A stretch of DNA of 64,000 bases from Sphingobacteriales bacterium (GTDB taxonomy: Bacteria; Bacteroidota; Bacteroidia; Chitinophagales; Chitinophagaceae). A program made the position numbers and the translations under genes. Under the pieces are notes generated by a model that was given only the letters and a program-made list of their open reading frames with translations, searched no databases and was not told where the DNA came from. The first letter of the stretch is position 1. Every line of letters starts with the position of its first letter. The stretch lies in assembly GCA_003963365.1 (NCBI GenBank), contig RXJG01000006.1:114003-178002 (forward strand), given 5' to 3'. Shown here piece after piece: positions 15,663 through 24,140 of the stretch.

Positions 15663-16076
15663 TTAACAATACTGCTCAAATGCTGAAATAAGATTGTGAG
15701 CAATCATTTGCGCCGGGCGACCTTCGATCATATGCCGCTCAATAAAATGAACCAATTGCCCATTTTTAAATAAAGCTATTGAAGGGGAAGATGGCGGGTA
15801 GGGCATTAAATGTTCCCGTAATTTTTTTACGGCATCAACATCATAACCTGCAAAACTGGTAGTAAGATAGTCGGGTTTCTTTTCGCTGTGATGAACGGCC
15901 AGCAAAACACCCGGGCGGGCAGTACCTGCCGAACAGCCGCATACAGAATTTATCATAACCAGGGTGGTTCCTTCCTTTTGCAGTTGTGCATCTACATCTT
16001 CCGGGGTCAGCAGTTCTTCAAAACCATTTTCGGTCAGCTCCCCTTTCATGGGCATTACTATTTCTGTTGGATACAT
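15663..16076 (-). CDS. BrxA/BrxB family bacilliredoxin
   Basis: 137 residues of the UPF0403/YphP-YqiW family. The redox motif is C46-G47-C48 in MINSVCGCSAGTARPG, the CGC signature of bacilliredoxins. In Firmicutes they remove bacillithiol from proteins. Bacteroidota homologues are common and bacillithiol is known in part of the phylum, so a de-bacillithiolation role is plausible but not shown. The region PDYLTTSFAGYDVDAVKKLREHL is also family-typical. It is monocistronic, ending at a strong terminator. Confidence 0.9.
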   Translation of the reverse strand: MYPTEIVMPMKGELTENGFEELLTPEDVDAQLQKEGTTLVMINSVCGCSAGTARPGVLLAVHHSEKKPDYLTTSFAGYDVDAVKKLREHLMPYPPSSPSIALFKNGQLVHFIERHMIEGRPAQMIAHNLISAFEQYC

Positions 16077-16289
16077 AGTTTTTATTTTAAAATTTTAGAA
16101 CGCAAAATTAGGGTATAATGTTCAAACGACGATCATTTTATGAAGATATGTCAGCAATATATACTCACAAACGACTTTTTGGCTTAAAAAAATAAAATTC
16201 CAGGACAAATAATCCCCAAAAAAGCAGCGGCTTGTAATTTGATGAACTATCCCCGTCAACAAAAAACTAAACATAAAAAATTTATAACT

Positions 16290-16724
16290 ATGACTTTCGT
16301 AAAAACAAACTACCCGGTAAAAAGAGGCTTTGACTCTTTATTCAATGAGTTCTTCAATAATTTTCCTGCCACCACGGAGGCACCTAATGAAGGATTTGCT
16401 TCTCCAAAAGTAAATATCCATGAAACCAAAGATGCCTATCATTTAGAAATACTGGCAGCAGGAAGAAACAAGGAAGATTTTAAAATCAGCGCTGATAATG
16501 GTTTACTCACCATCAGCTATGAAAAGAAAGAGGAGTCTAAAAACGAAGATTACAAAACAGTACGCAGGGAATTTACCTTCCGCAGCTTTAAAAGAAGTTT
16601 CAATTTAGATGAAACAATTGATGCTGATAAAATTGAAGCGAAATATGAGAATGGGATATTAAAAGTTTTATTACCTAAAAAAGACGTTGTAAAACCTGCG
16701 GTTAAAGAAATCAATATACTGTAA
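16290..16724 (+). CDS. Small heat-shock protein, Hsp20/alpha-crystallin family
   Basis: 144 residues from the ATG at 16290; the longer frame to 16239 adds a Lys/Gln-rich stretch not expected in the family. The alpha-crystallin domain covers about 35-130: PKVNIHETKDAYHLEILAAG at its start, and ENGILKVLLPKK, the conserved GxL near its end. The C-terminal EINIL supplies the I-x-I/V anchor used in oligomer assembly. It is an ATP-independent holdase. No heat-shock promoter could be recognised. A terminator follows. Confidence 0.93.
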   Translation: MTFVKTNYPVKRGFDSLFNEFFNNFPATTEAPNEGFASPKVNIHETKDAYHLEILAAGRNKEDFKISADNGLLTISYEKKEESKNEDYKTVRREFTFRSFKRSFNLDETIDADKIEAKYENGILKVLLPKKDVVKPAVKEINIL

Positions 16725-16779
16725 TTAAAATTTCTATTATAGTCCCACGTATGGGGACACGTAGTTGGTTTTGGCTTAT

Positions 16780-16808
16780 AACCTCTCTTTTACAGGAGAG
16801 GTTTTTTT
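16780..16808 (+). terminator. Intrinsic terminator of hsp20
   Basis: AACCTCTC (16780-16787) and GAGAGGTT (16796-16803) form an 8-bp stem with an 8-base loop, followed by a run of T to 16808. Confidence 0.88.
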
Positions 16809-16887
16809 ATTGTTAAATGCGTACTAAAATAACTTTGATTAAAATGGTTTAACACTCACTGGCAAATGATTTGGTTTAATTAAAGAA

Positions 16888-17370
16888 ATGCCAGCCATGA
16901 AAAAAGATTCCTTTATTCTCAACTTTATTTTAGGAGTAATACTGATGATACTATTAGCTGTTGCTGCTAAAGCACAAAACAAATCATTTGGTACAATAAA
17001 AAATCAGAACAAGGAAGTTATTAAAAAGAAACCCCTTACGGCTGAAGAAGCAAAAGTTATTTATGAACAAAAGAATGCAAATGCCAATAGTGATAAAAGA
17101 AAATCGTATAACAGAAAAGATATTGAGGATAATATTCCAACTGAAAGAGTGATGAATAATGAAGTAACAAAAAACATTGACCCAGCTGTAGTAACGAAAC
17201 CAACACCAATAGTAGTCAATCAATCATCAAAACAACCGAAAGCAATCTATAAAGGTCCGCAGAATAAAACCTCAGCTCCCGATACAAAACCAATCTCCCC
17301 TCTTTCTAATGAACCAAAATTTATTGAGCACATCGAAATTGAAATTGGACCAGGTAATAATAATTATTAG
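16888..17370 (+). CDS. Exported protein of unknown function
   Basis: 160 residues; an in-frame ATG at 16897 is an equally good start. A signal peptide is clear (about 10-32, ending AAKAQ). The mature protein is polar, Lys/Asn/Pro-rich and probably disordered in the middle, ending HIEIEIGPGNNNY. Low-complexity content gives no family hit by eye. It converges on the TPR gene with a four-base gap. Gene call fairly sure; function unknown. Confidence 0.6.
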   Translation: MPAMKKDSFILNFILGVILMILLAVAAKAQNKSFGTIKNQNKEVIKKKPLTAEEAKVIYEQKNANANSDKRKSYNRKDIEDNIPTERVMNNEVTKNIDPAVVTKPTPIVVNQSSKQPKAIYKGPQNKTSAPDTKPISPLSNEPKFIEHIEIEIGPGNNNY

Positions 17371-17374
17371 ACAT

Positions 17375-18127
17375 TTACTGCAGGTCAGTCAGCATTTTTT
17401 TTGCTTCGGCTTTGTAGGAAGGATCTTCTGCCTGCCTGTTTGGAAGCTTCAATAACTTATTAATATTTTCTATCGCCTTATCATCCTGTCCATTTTTATG
17501 ATAAGTTTTTGCCAGCTCATATAAGTTTAAAATAAACGTAGGTTCCAGTGTCTTTGCTTTTTCATAATACTTAATCGCATCATCAATGGAAGCAGCAGGC
17601 ATGGCTCCATATAAAAGTTTAATGGCGGCTTTTTCCAGGCCATTCAAATTACTCACTTCATAATTCCATTTGCCTAAAATATGCCATGCTTTAAAACTCC
17701 CCGGATCATATTTTAAGGCAATATCCGCATATCGTTTGATTTCCTTTACATTGGCTACTTTTTCTTTCCCACTTGATACCATTGCCATGCGGCCCATAGC
17801 AATGGCCATAGCGCAGTTTGCTTCTGCATTGGTACTATCCACATCCAAAGCCCGTTGCGCATATATTTTGGCGGCGGTATAAAAGTCCATGCTTTTAGTT
17901 TTATTATCCTGGCGTTTACCAATACGGCTGGCCAGTTCGCTGCACATAGTGAGAGCTTTTAAGTTTTTAGGCTCAATCTTTATTATATCCTTATACGTTG
18001 AATAGGCATCTTCTTCTTTTAATTGTTTTTCAAATAGGTCAGCTTTGGCTAATAGTTCCGTTACAGACTGGGCGGTAACCAGTGTGGTTAACAGCAAAAA
18101 TGAAATTAATAAGGTGTATGTCTTCAT
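17375..18127 (-). CDS. Exported tetratricopeptide repeat protein
   Basis: 250 residues with a signal peptide (about 1-19, ending VTAQ). The rest is helical with TPR-type units: AYSTYKDIIKIEPKNLKAL, YAQRALDVDSTNAEANCAMA, YADIALKYDPGSFKAWHILGKWNYEV and YYEKAKTLEPTFILNLYELAKTYHKNG. The HILGKWNYEVSNLN region resembles the RMD (regulator of microtubule dynamics) TPR family also found in bacteria. It probably acts as a periplasmic scaffold; partner unknown. It lies nine bases after folB in the trxB-folB operon. Confidence 0.83.
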   Translation of the reverse strand: MKTYTLLISFLLLTTLVTAQSVTELLAKADLFEKQLKEEDAYSTYKDIIKIEPKNLKALTMCSELASRIGKRQDNKTKSMDFYTAAKIYAQRALDVDSTNAEANCAMAIAMGRMAMVSSGKEKVANVKEIKRYADIALKYDPGSFKAWHILGKWNYEVSNLNGLEKAAIKLLYGAMPAASIDDAIKYYEKAKTLEPTFILNLYELAKTYHKNGQDDKAIENINKLLKLPNRQAEDPSYKAEAKKMLTDLQ

Positions 18128-18136
18128 GGTATATGG

Positions 18137-18496
18137 TTAATATTTTTTATTAAACTCCACTTCCACACTTCCCCTGAAAGAAACAATTGGTGGATTTATT
18201 TTTTTGATACGAATTGTTATTTCTTTTGTTACAGCAAATGTATTTTTAATTTCAGCAGCCAGCCCGGTAGCAATGGTTTCCAGCAAAGGAGTGGGTTTAT
18301 TCATTCTTGCTTCAACAATCTTATAAATTAAAGTATAATCTATTGTTTGGGACAAATGCTCAATAACTGAAACAGGTTCTTCATAGAGAACCTCCACATT
18401 TACTTCAAATTCGCCTCCTATTTTTTTTTCCTCTTCATGCACTCCATGATATGAAAAGAACAACAGGTTATATAGACTGATTTTGACCAACCTCAA
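18137..18496 (-). CDS. folB: Dihydroneopterin aldolase
   Basis: 119 residues, the full FolB length. It shows ISLYNLLFFSYHGVHEEEKKIGGEFEVNVEV at the start, the conserved catalytic Glu and Tyr region, and PTPLLETIATGLAAEI, the family signature in the middle. It converts dihydroneopterin to 6-hydroxymethyl-dihydropterin in folate synthesis. No in-frame ATG exists; TTG at 18496 (or 18490) must be used. It is 41 bases after trxB and nine before the TPR gene, so one operon. Confidence 0.92.
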   Translation of the reverse strand: MRLVKISLYNLLFFSYHGVHEEEKKIGGEFEVNVEVLYEEPVSVIEHLSQTIDYTLIYKIVEARMNKPTPLLETIATGLAAEIKNTFAVTKEITIRIKKINPPIVSFRGSVEVEFNKKY

Positions 18497-18537
18497 ATGT
18501 ATTGATGATAATAAAAACGATTTCGCTGCATTGATTA

Positions 18538-19485
18538 TTATACTAACCCCTTTGCAGAAAGGTAACGTTCTGCATCCAGGGCTGCCATACAGCCGGTGCC
18601 GGCTGCAGTAACCGCCTGGCGGTAAATCTTATCCTGTACATCACCGGCGGCAAATACCCCTTCAATATTGGTTTTAGATGTTCCCGGAATGGTTTTAATG
18701 TAACCAGCCTCATCCATATCTATCCACCCTTTAAAAATATCGGAATTAGGCTGATGACCTATGGCTACAAAAAATCCACTTATTTTAATAGTTTGAACTT
18801 CACCTGTTTTATTATTTTTAATACGTACCGCTTCAGTTTTATTTTCACCCAAAATTTCTTCTGTATCGGTATTCCAGTAGATCTTTATATTGGGTGTTTT
18901 TTGTACTCTTTCCTGCATCACTTTAGAAGCTCTCATCTGGTCTCTGCGGATAAACATATGTACGGTGGTGCAAAGTTTAGAGAGATATAAAGCTTCTTCT
19001 GCAGCAGTATCACCTGCTCCCACAATGGCAACTTCTTTTCCACGAAAGAAAAATCCGTCGCAAACAGCACAGGCACTAACACCAAAACCATTTAAACGTT
19101 GCTCACTTTCCAATCCAAGCCATTTAGCAGAGGCGCCTGTTGAAATAATCACTGCATCGGCCTCAATCCATTTTTCTTCATCGATCTGAACACGATAAGG
19201 TTGTTTAGAAAAATCAACTTTTGTGGCTAACCCAAAACGTATATCAGCACCCATACGGGCAGCCTGTTTTTCAAAATTCACCATCATATCAGGTCCTTGT
19301 ATTCCATCGGGATAACCGGGATAATTTTCTACTTCTGTGGTAATAGTTAACTGGCCACCTGGCTGTATCCCCTGGTATAAAACGGGTTTCATGTTGGCCC
19401 TTGCTGCATAAATTGCTGCGGTATATCCTGCCGGGCCTGAACCAATGATTAAACAATGTACTTTTTCAACGGTACTATCTGCCAT
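18538..19485 (-). CDS. trxB: Thioredoxin-disulfide reductase
   Basis: 315 residues. The FAD-binding GxGxxG is IIGSGPAG at 13-20, the redox-active cysteines are C139-A-V-C142 in CAVCDGFFF, and the NADPH site is VAIVGAGDTAAEEA at about 150-163. The C-terminal FAD segment GVFAAGDVQDKIYRQAVTAAGTG is complete. It reduces thioredoxin with NADPH in the cytoplasm. It is the first gene of the trxB-folB-TPR operon. The downstream genes are not redox-related, so co-transcription may only reflect housekeeping. Confidence 0.97.
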   Translation of the reverse strand: MADSTVEKVHCLIIGSGPAGYTAAIYAARANMKPVLYQGIQPGGQLTITTEVENYPGYPDGIQGPDMMVNFEKQAARMGADIRFGLATKVDFSKQPYRVQIDEEKWIEADAVIISTGASAKWLGLESEQRLNGFGVSACAVCDGFFFRGKEVAIVGAGDTAAEEALYLSKLCTTVHMFIRRDQMRASKVMQERVQKTPNIKIYWNTDTEEILGENKTEAVRIKNNKTGEVQTIKISGFFVAIGHQPNSDIFKGWIDMDEAGYIKTIPGTSKTNIEGVFAAGDVQDKIYRQAVTAAGTGCMAALDAERYLSAKGLV

Positions 19486-19573
19486 TCTTATTTCAATTTA
19501 ATCCCCAAAAATAATGAATAACAGTCAATTATATTGTCGGCTGCAACGCAGTACACAGCTATGTGGAAAACTG

Positions 19574-20452
19574 CTATTTGGGTATGATGATGGACTTGAA
19601 CTGTGGGGCATATCCTCCAAAATAACCCAATGCCCCGTTGCTTATATTGCCAAGCACTTTATTGGGAGAGGAAAAAGGATTTCCGATACTGCTATAATTA
19701 AATTCCATCGTACGCCAGAAGTCGTATGTGGCTTTGTCGATATTGCAGAATTTTAAAGTCACGGTATCTCCCCGGTGAAAAAAGCCCTTTTCATCGGCAG
19801 GAGTATTGGCATTTCTGTCTACACCTTTATCAACATCTACATTATAAGTAACACCGTTTAACACCTGGTCATCAAAAACAGAATTTTCACCTGCTAAAAA
19901 TCGTTGACTGTTTACCCTTGTAAAATAGCGAATATAATTTCCATATTGGGGAGGATCAGTAATTCTTGCTTTTAAAACCACTTTAGTTGTATCCGGATTT
20001 TGCGGCGCTTTTGCCCACCATAAACTATCAACCTTTTTAGTAAGCAATGGAATAGTTGTTACAGCATTATATTCCTTGCTATCTGCAACTATCTTTAGAG
20101 AATACGATCCACCCTCTTCGCCAGTAAAACTGGTTAATGGATCAGCTGGGTTTACTGAATAATAATATAATTGAGTGCTATCAACTTTATATGAATATTC
20201 AATAAGTTTATGTGTCTTTACCCCATTACTAACCCATATATCTGCATTTCTTACAAACGAATTCGCCAGTTGATCCCGGGTGATTTTTGAGAAGTAATTA
20301 AAACTTTTGGAGAGAATAACAATTGGTGGTTGATTAGTTTCAATCTGAGCTTCCACTACAAGTTTTTGATCTGCATTGTTTAATTTAAAATTTATTCCCT
20401 TCTCACAGGAGCTAAACAGTAAGATCAGGAAAAAGAAAGCGGTATTTCGCAT
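19574..20452 (-). CDS. DUF4249 family lipoprotein
   Basis: 292 residues from the ATG at 20452; a TTG 12 bases upstream is less likely. The N-terminus MRNTAFFFLILLFSSCEKG has a lipobox cysteine. The body matches DUF4249 (FKLNNADQKLVVEAQIETNQPP... and the C-terminal TYDFWRTMEFNYSSIGNPFSSPNKVLGNISNGALGYFGGYAP). These proteins are usually outer-membrane partners encoded next to a particular TonB receptor type. Here the nearest receptor is of another type, 318 bases upstream and beyond two terminator hairpins, so this copy looks transcriptionally separate. Confidence 0.85.
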   Translation of the reverse strand: MRNTAFFFLILLFSSCEKGINFKLNNADQKLVVEAQIETNQPPIVILSKSFNYFSKITRDQLANSFVRNADIWVSNGVKTHKLIEYSYKVDSTQLYYYSVNPADPLTSFTGEEGGSYSLKIVADSKEYNAVTTIPLLTKKVDSLWWAKAPQNPDTTKVVLKARITDPPQYGNYIRYFTRVNSQRFLAGENSVFDDQVLNGVTYNVDVDKGVDRNANTPADEKGFFHRGDTVTLKFCNIDKATYDFWRTMEFNYSSIGNPFSSPNKVLGNISNGALGYFGGYAPQFKSIIIPK

Positions 20453-20510
20453 ATTCGACAGCAAAAATACAACAACAAGTATAAAAGTATTTTGTTAAAA
20501 AGTCTTGCAT

Positions 20511-20532
20511 AAAAAAAACCTGCAAAAGCAGG
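20511..20532 (-). terminator. Intrinsic terminator-like hairpin
   Basis: CCTGC (20519-20523) and GCAGG (20528-20532) with a 4-base loop. On the minus strand it is followed by eight T. Its transcript would come from 20533-20770. Confidence 0.7.
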
Positions 20533-20653
20533 GCCTCATTTCCGTAATCAAATAAGTTTAGAAGTTTTTTGAGTAAGCAGTTACCACATCATTTTTAACT
20601 GTAACCAAAATATAATTCCTGCTATCGCAGCAATCTGAATAACGGCGAAAGGC

Positions 20654-20696
20654 ATAAAACTGCAAAGCCACTAAAATAGTGGCTTTGCAGTTTTAT
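20654..20696. terminator. 20-bp perfect stem-loop after the TonB receptor gene
   Basis: The arms 20654-20673 and 20677-20696 are perfectly complementary, with a 3-base loop. The stem core AAAGCCACTA/TAGTGGCTTT resembles the palindrome after infC. It lies 74 bases downstream of the receptor stop and probably ends that transcript. Confidence 0.8.
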
Positions 20697-20769
20697 AAAA
20701 AATTATAGGAATACCCTGTAATTGCAGCACTTTTATATAGTATCAAATAACCATGATATAAGTGGGTAT

Positions 20770-23205
20770 TTATTTTTTTATACCAATAGGTATAATTAAT
20801 TTAAAACTGATGTTTCTTCCCATATTGAAGACTCCTGTTCTTCCTGTTACATTATTTACATCCGTATATTTTAACCGGCTCATATTACTTTGATATCCGA
20901 CATCTGTAAGATTTGAGCCATATATATAGACAGAAAATATCGTTTTATCATGAACACAAATATCTCCTCCTGCTCCGGCGTTTAGTAATGCATATGCCGG
21001 AGTAACGGTTTCATTGCCATATTTATAATATACTTTATTTTGCTCCAGGAAATAATCTACCCCAATTTTAATATACCCGTTCCTGATTGTTTTGCCTTTT
21101 GAACAAATCAATTTCAACTCGCCTCTGTATTTTGCCGGAGGTGTAAAAGGCAAATACTTCGTTGAATCTGGCTGATTCTTTTGTATGGCGCTGACAAAAG
21201 AAAAACTATTATCAAAGTTTAGCCAGGGTATTGAAGCAGGATGCACTGTAAAGATTAACTCAGCCCCTGAAAGAATAGCATTTCCCTGAACATACTTAAA
21301 AGCAGGGCCGGGAGTCAACGCCAACGCCGGATCTTCCCTTATTGAGTCACCACCGAAAACGCTTTCCAGTTTTGCTGCGAAAATATAATTATTGATCTTG
21401 TTTACAAACCCTGTCACTTCAAATGATACGTCTTTTGAACTTGCGCCAAAAGTAGCATCTAACTGAAAGCTGCTTTCTGCTTTCAAAGAGTGATCTCCAA
21501 TTTCGTAAAATGGTGTTCCGTCATGGATGCCATTTGCACCACTCTCTGCAGCAGTTGGTGCACGATAACCTCTTGCGATATTTAGTTTTGCGTAATAAAT
21601 GTCGTTAAAGTTATATGCTGCTCCAAGACTTCCGGAAACTCCCGTGAATTTTGACATATAAGGTGTAAAGTCTGCTATTGCCCCGGGACCAGGGCCAGCC
21701 AGACGGCGGCCCATAGAATCTACCCACAATTCTTTTCCTTTTAGTGTGCGGTTATCGAAACGTAATCCACCGCTTAAGGATAATTTACCAAAAGTTTTTT
21801 TTGCGATTCCGAAAACGCCAATATCAAAAATGCTGTATTCAGGAATTACAAAAGCCGTACCTCTATTTTCAGAATTTTGCAGCATACCATTTATACCTGC
21901 CGATATTTCAGTATGGTTTTTTTCCCTGAATATGTAACGTGTATCATAATTGAATGTATTTAAAAAGAAATAATTATTAAATACATCTCCCTGCATTAAG
22001 TTGTTGGCTTCCTGCCGGTGGTTTTGCTGGAATCCAAGCCTGACATTTAATCGGCCGTTCTCAAAAGCAAAGCTATTATCGAATACAGCTTTGTAATGCC
22101 TTACATGTTGATGGATGACCGGGAAGTTGTTATATTTTTTAAATCCATCGTCTGGTGCAATACCTAAACTATCAGCGGGGCCGTTAATAAGGAAATGCTG
22201 AAGGAATTTACCCGTTGCACTATCCCGGGCACCTTCAATAATACCTAATTTCAAATTGAATAAAGATAATGTAAGATGAGAATAACCCCATTTTCTATTG
22301 ATGCCAAACAATGCTTTAAAATTATTTTCAGTATACCCCGAATTAGCCACATACCCGTCGTACTTATTTTTATAATCATGTGCCATTTTGTTGGTGTAGC
22401 GTAAATCCCAAATAAAGCCATTGTTGTTTCCAGCCAGGTTGAAAGAGGAAGCTAACAGACCATTATTGCTTTGATAATTGGCCAATATATCGCCTTTAAC
22501 TTGTCCTTCTGGCAATGGTGGAGCGGCAAGCATATTAATAACACCCGCCATGGCATCTGATCCATAACTTAAACTCGCCGGCCCCTTTAGTATCTCAACC
22601 TTGTTAACTGAGAATTCGTCTATCTCTTCTCCAAATTCGTCAAACCATTGCTGACCCTCCTGGCGAACGCCATCATTTATGGTTACTACACGGTTATAAC
22701 CCAAGCCACGAATAAAGGGTTTGGAAATGTTTGGGCCAAGTGTCATTTGGGAAACCCCGGGAATAATTGCTATTGCGTCAATGATATTGGTAGCACTGTT
22801 TTGCAACAAACTTCGGTTGGAAACAATATTGATGGGTACAGGATTGGTTTGCAGCTCGGTGGCAGAAGAAACCCCTGTCACAATCACTTCTCTTAATCCT
22901 ATGACAGCGTGTGACATCTCAAAGTTTAAGGTAGCGCTTTCCTTTATTGTTATTTCTTTTACCTGCGATGCATAACCAATAGTACTTACAATAACCAGGT
23001 ATGAGCCCTGTGGAATATTTTTGATGGTATATTGCCCTTTACTGTCAGTAACAGCACCCAATTTTACATCAGGAATGTAAACGGAAACACCCATTAATGC
23101 TTCATGATTCTTATTATCTGTTATTTTACCTTGCAATTTATTTTGAGAAACGGCTGTATTGTATACAAATACAGGCAGCATAATCCATATATATTTTTTT
23201 TTCAT
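20770..23205 (-). CDS. TonB-dependent receptor with carboxypeptidase-regulatory-like N-domain
   Basis: 811 residues. A signal peptide (about 1-20) is followed by a CarboxypepD_reg-like domain (LQGKITDNKNHEALMGVSVYIPDVK...), a plug domain (about 110-225, with PNISKPFIRGLGYNRVVTINDGVRQEGQQW and ILKGPASLSYGSDAMAGVIN) and a 22-strand type outer-membrane barrel. The plug resembles receptors for metal complexes or haem more than SusC. It imports a ligand using TonB energy. A small exported-protein gene of the kind often found before such receptors lies 74 bases upstream. Ligand not determined. Confidence 0.9.
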   Translation of the reverse strand: MKKKYIWIMLPVFVYNTAVSQNKLQGKITDNKNHEALMGVSVYIPDVKLGAVTDSKGQYTIKNIPQGSYLVIVSTIGYASQVKEITIKESATLNFEMSHAVIGLREVIVTGVSSATELQTNPVPINIVSNRSLLQNSATNIIDAIAIIPGVSQMTLGPNISKPFIRGLGYNRVVTINDGVRQEGQQWFDEFGEEIDEFSVNKVEILKGPASLSYGSDAMAGVINMLAAPPLPEGQVKGDILANYQSNNGLLASSFNLAGNNNGFIWDLRYTNKMAHDYKNKYDGYVANSGYTENNFKALFGINRKWGYSHLTLSLFNLKLGIIEGARDSATGKFLQHFLINGPADSLGIAPDDGFKKYNNFPVIHQHVRHYKAVFDNSFAFENGRLNVRLGFQQNHRQEANNLMQGDVFNNYFFLNTFNYDTRYIFREKNHTEISAGINGMLQNSENRGTAFVIPEYSIFDIGVFGIAKKTFGKLSLSGGLRFDNRTLKGKELWVDSMGRRLAGPGPGAIADFTPYMSKFTGVSGSLGAAYNFNDIYYAKLNIARGYRAPTAAESGANGIHDGTPFYEIGDHSLKAESSFQLDATFGASSKDVSFEVTGFVNKINNYIFAAKLESVFGGDSIREDPALALTPGPAFKYVQGNAILSGAELIFTVHPASIPWLNFDNSFSFVSAIQKNQPDSTKYLPFTPPAKYRGELKLICSKGKTIRNGYIKIGVDYFLEQNKVYYKYGNETVTPAYALLNAGAGGDICVHDKTIFSVYIYGSNLTDVGYQSNMSRLKYTDVNNVTGRTGVFNMGRNISFKLIIPIGIKK

Positions 23206-23239
23206 AAATAATTTTTATGGAGTAAATAAAAATACAAAC

Positions 23240-23264
23240 TTGACCCCCCGTATCAGGAGGTCAA
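23240..23264. promoter_or_regulatory. Dyad in the gap before the TonB receptor
   Basis: TTGACC (23240-23245) and GGTCAA (23259-23264) are inverted repeats, extendable to nine positions with one mismatch (TTGACCTCC against TTGACCCCC on the reverse arm). It lies 35 bases before the receptor start. It could be an operator or a leader hairpin. Confidence 0.4.
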
Positions 23265-23279
23265 CATAAACTAATAGTA

Positions 23280-23795
23280 TTAGCCAAATTTTGGTGGTGG
23301 CGATTGTATACCTGAATAGTGAGAGAAAATAGCATCGCTATAATTTCGGAAGGAAGTATGCAGAAAAATCGGCAGTTCCGTTATATCGGGACTATCGGGA
23401 TAAATATAGAATAAGGTAGTTAAGTTCAAACAATAATAAGGAAGGTTTCTACCGTGCCGGTGGTTAGCTTCCGTTAATTTTTTTATCCTCTCTAATATCT
23501 TTTCTTCCTTTGTATCATTGACAACCACCAGTTCTACAATATTATTTGAAATTGTTACGGATTTTATATCATACATTTTCCCCTTGATGGATACTTCCTT
23601 GTTATTAATCTTACTTGCGGTGTACTCTTCCAAAGAAATGCTCATTTTTTCGAAACACGTTTCAATCTCATCTATATCCTCTTCCATTTCATGCTGAGCT
23701 ATAAACTGCTGAATTTTAAGACACACCCATGCCCCGCCTGCTTGCATTAAAAGGACTATAAGAAAAAATATAAGGATCAGTTTTTTCAATATCAT
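23280..23795 (-). CDS. Small exported protein preceding the TonB receptor
   Basis: 171 residues from the ATG at 23795 (MILKKLILIFFLIVLLMQAGG); a longer frame adds 11 residues without a signal-like start. One N-terminal hydrophobic segment is followed by a charged region (HEMEEDIDEIETCFEKM), a basic His-rich stretch (TEANHRHGRNLPYY) and a C-terminus ending SGIQSPPPKFG. From memory, small proteins ending in a PPP/PPK tail often precede metal-type TonB receptors in Bacteroidota; this supports linkage but gives no function. It is probably co-transcribed with the receptor. Confidence 0.65.
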   Translation of the reverse strand: MILKKLILIFFLIVLLMQAGGAWVCLKIQQFIAQHEMEEDIDEIETCFEKMSISLEEYTASKINNKEVSIKGKMYDIKSVTISNNIVELVVVNDTKEEKILERIKKLTEANHRHGRNLPYYCLNLTTLFYIYPDSPDITELPIFLHTSFRNYSDAIFSHYSGIQSPPPKFG

Positions 23796-23953
23796 TAGCT
23801 TGGTTGCCTGGTAACACAAATATACCACTTAGGTATAAGCTTGTAATCCAAAAGCAAAATGAAATTTCTCATGCGAGATATCATAAGAAGCTGCGAATTA
23901 CGCTCTTATCATATACGTAAAGAGGAATTAAAACAAGTATAGATAAATGATAC

Positions 23954-24063
<110 letters not shown>

Positions 24064-24140
24064 GGGTGCAAAATAACAGTGTGCAATTAAATAATCCAAA
24101 TAAAATATCTTTAATTACTTTTTAATTTTAAAACTGAATT

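Larger units (their letters stand above)
20465..20769. other. Intergenic stretch with two terminator hairpins and a 24-codon frame
   Basis: It holds a 20-bp perfect hairpin at 20654-20696 and a second hairpin with T-run at 20511-20532, both oriented to end minus-strand transcripts. Between them a minus-strand frame at 20655-20581 would encode a 24-residue hydrophobic peptide (MPFAVIQIAAIAGIIFW...). Its start overlaps the first hairpin, so its reality is doubtful. Confidence 0.4.
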
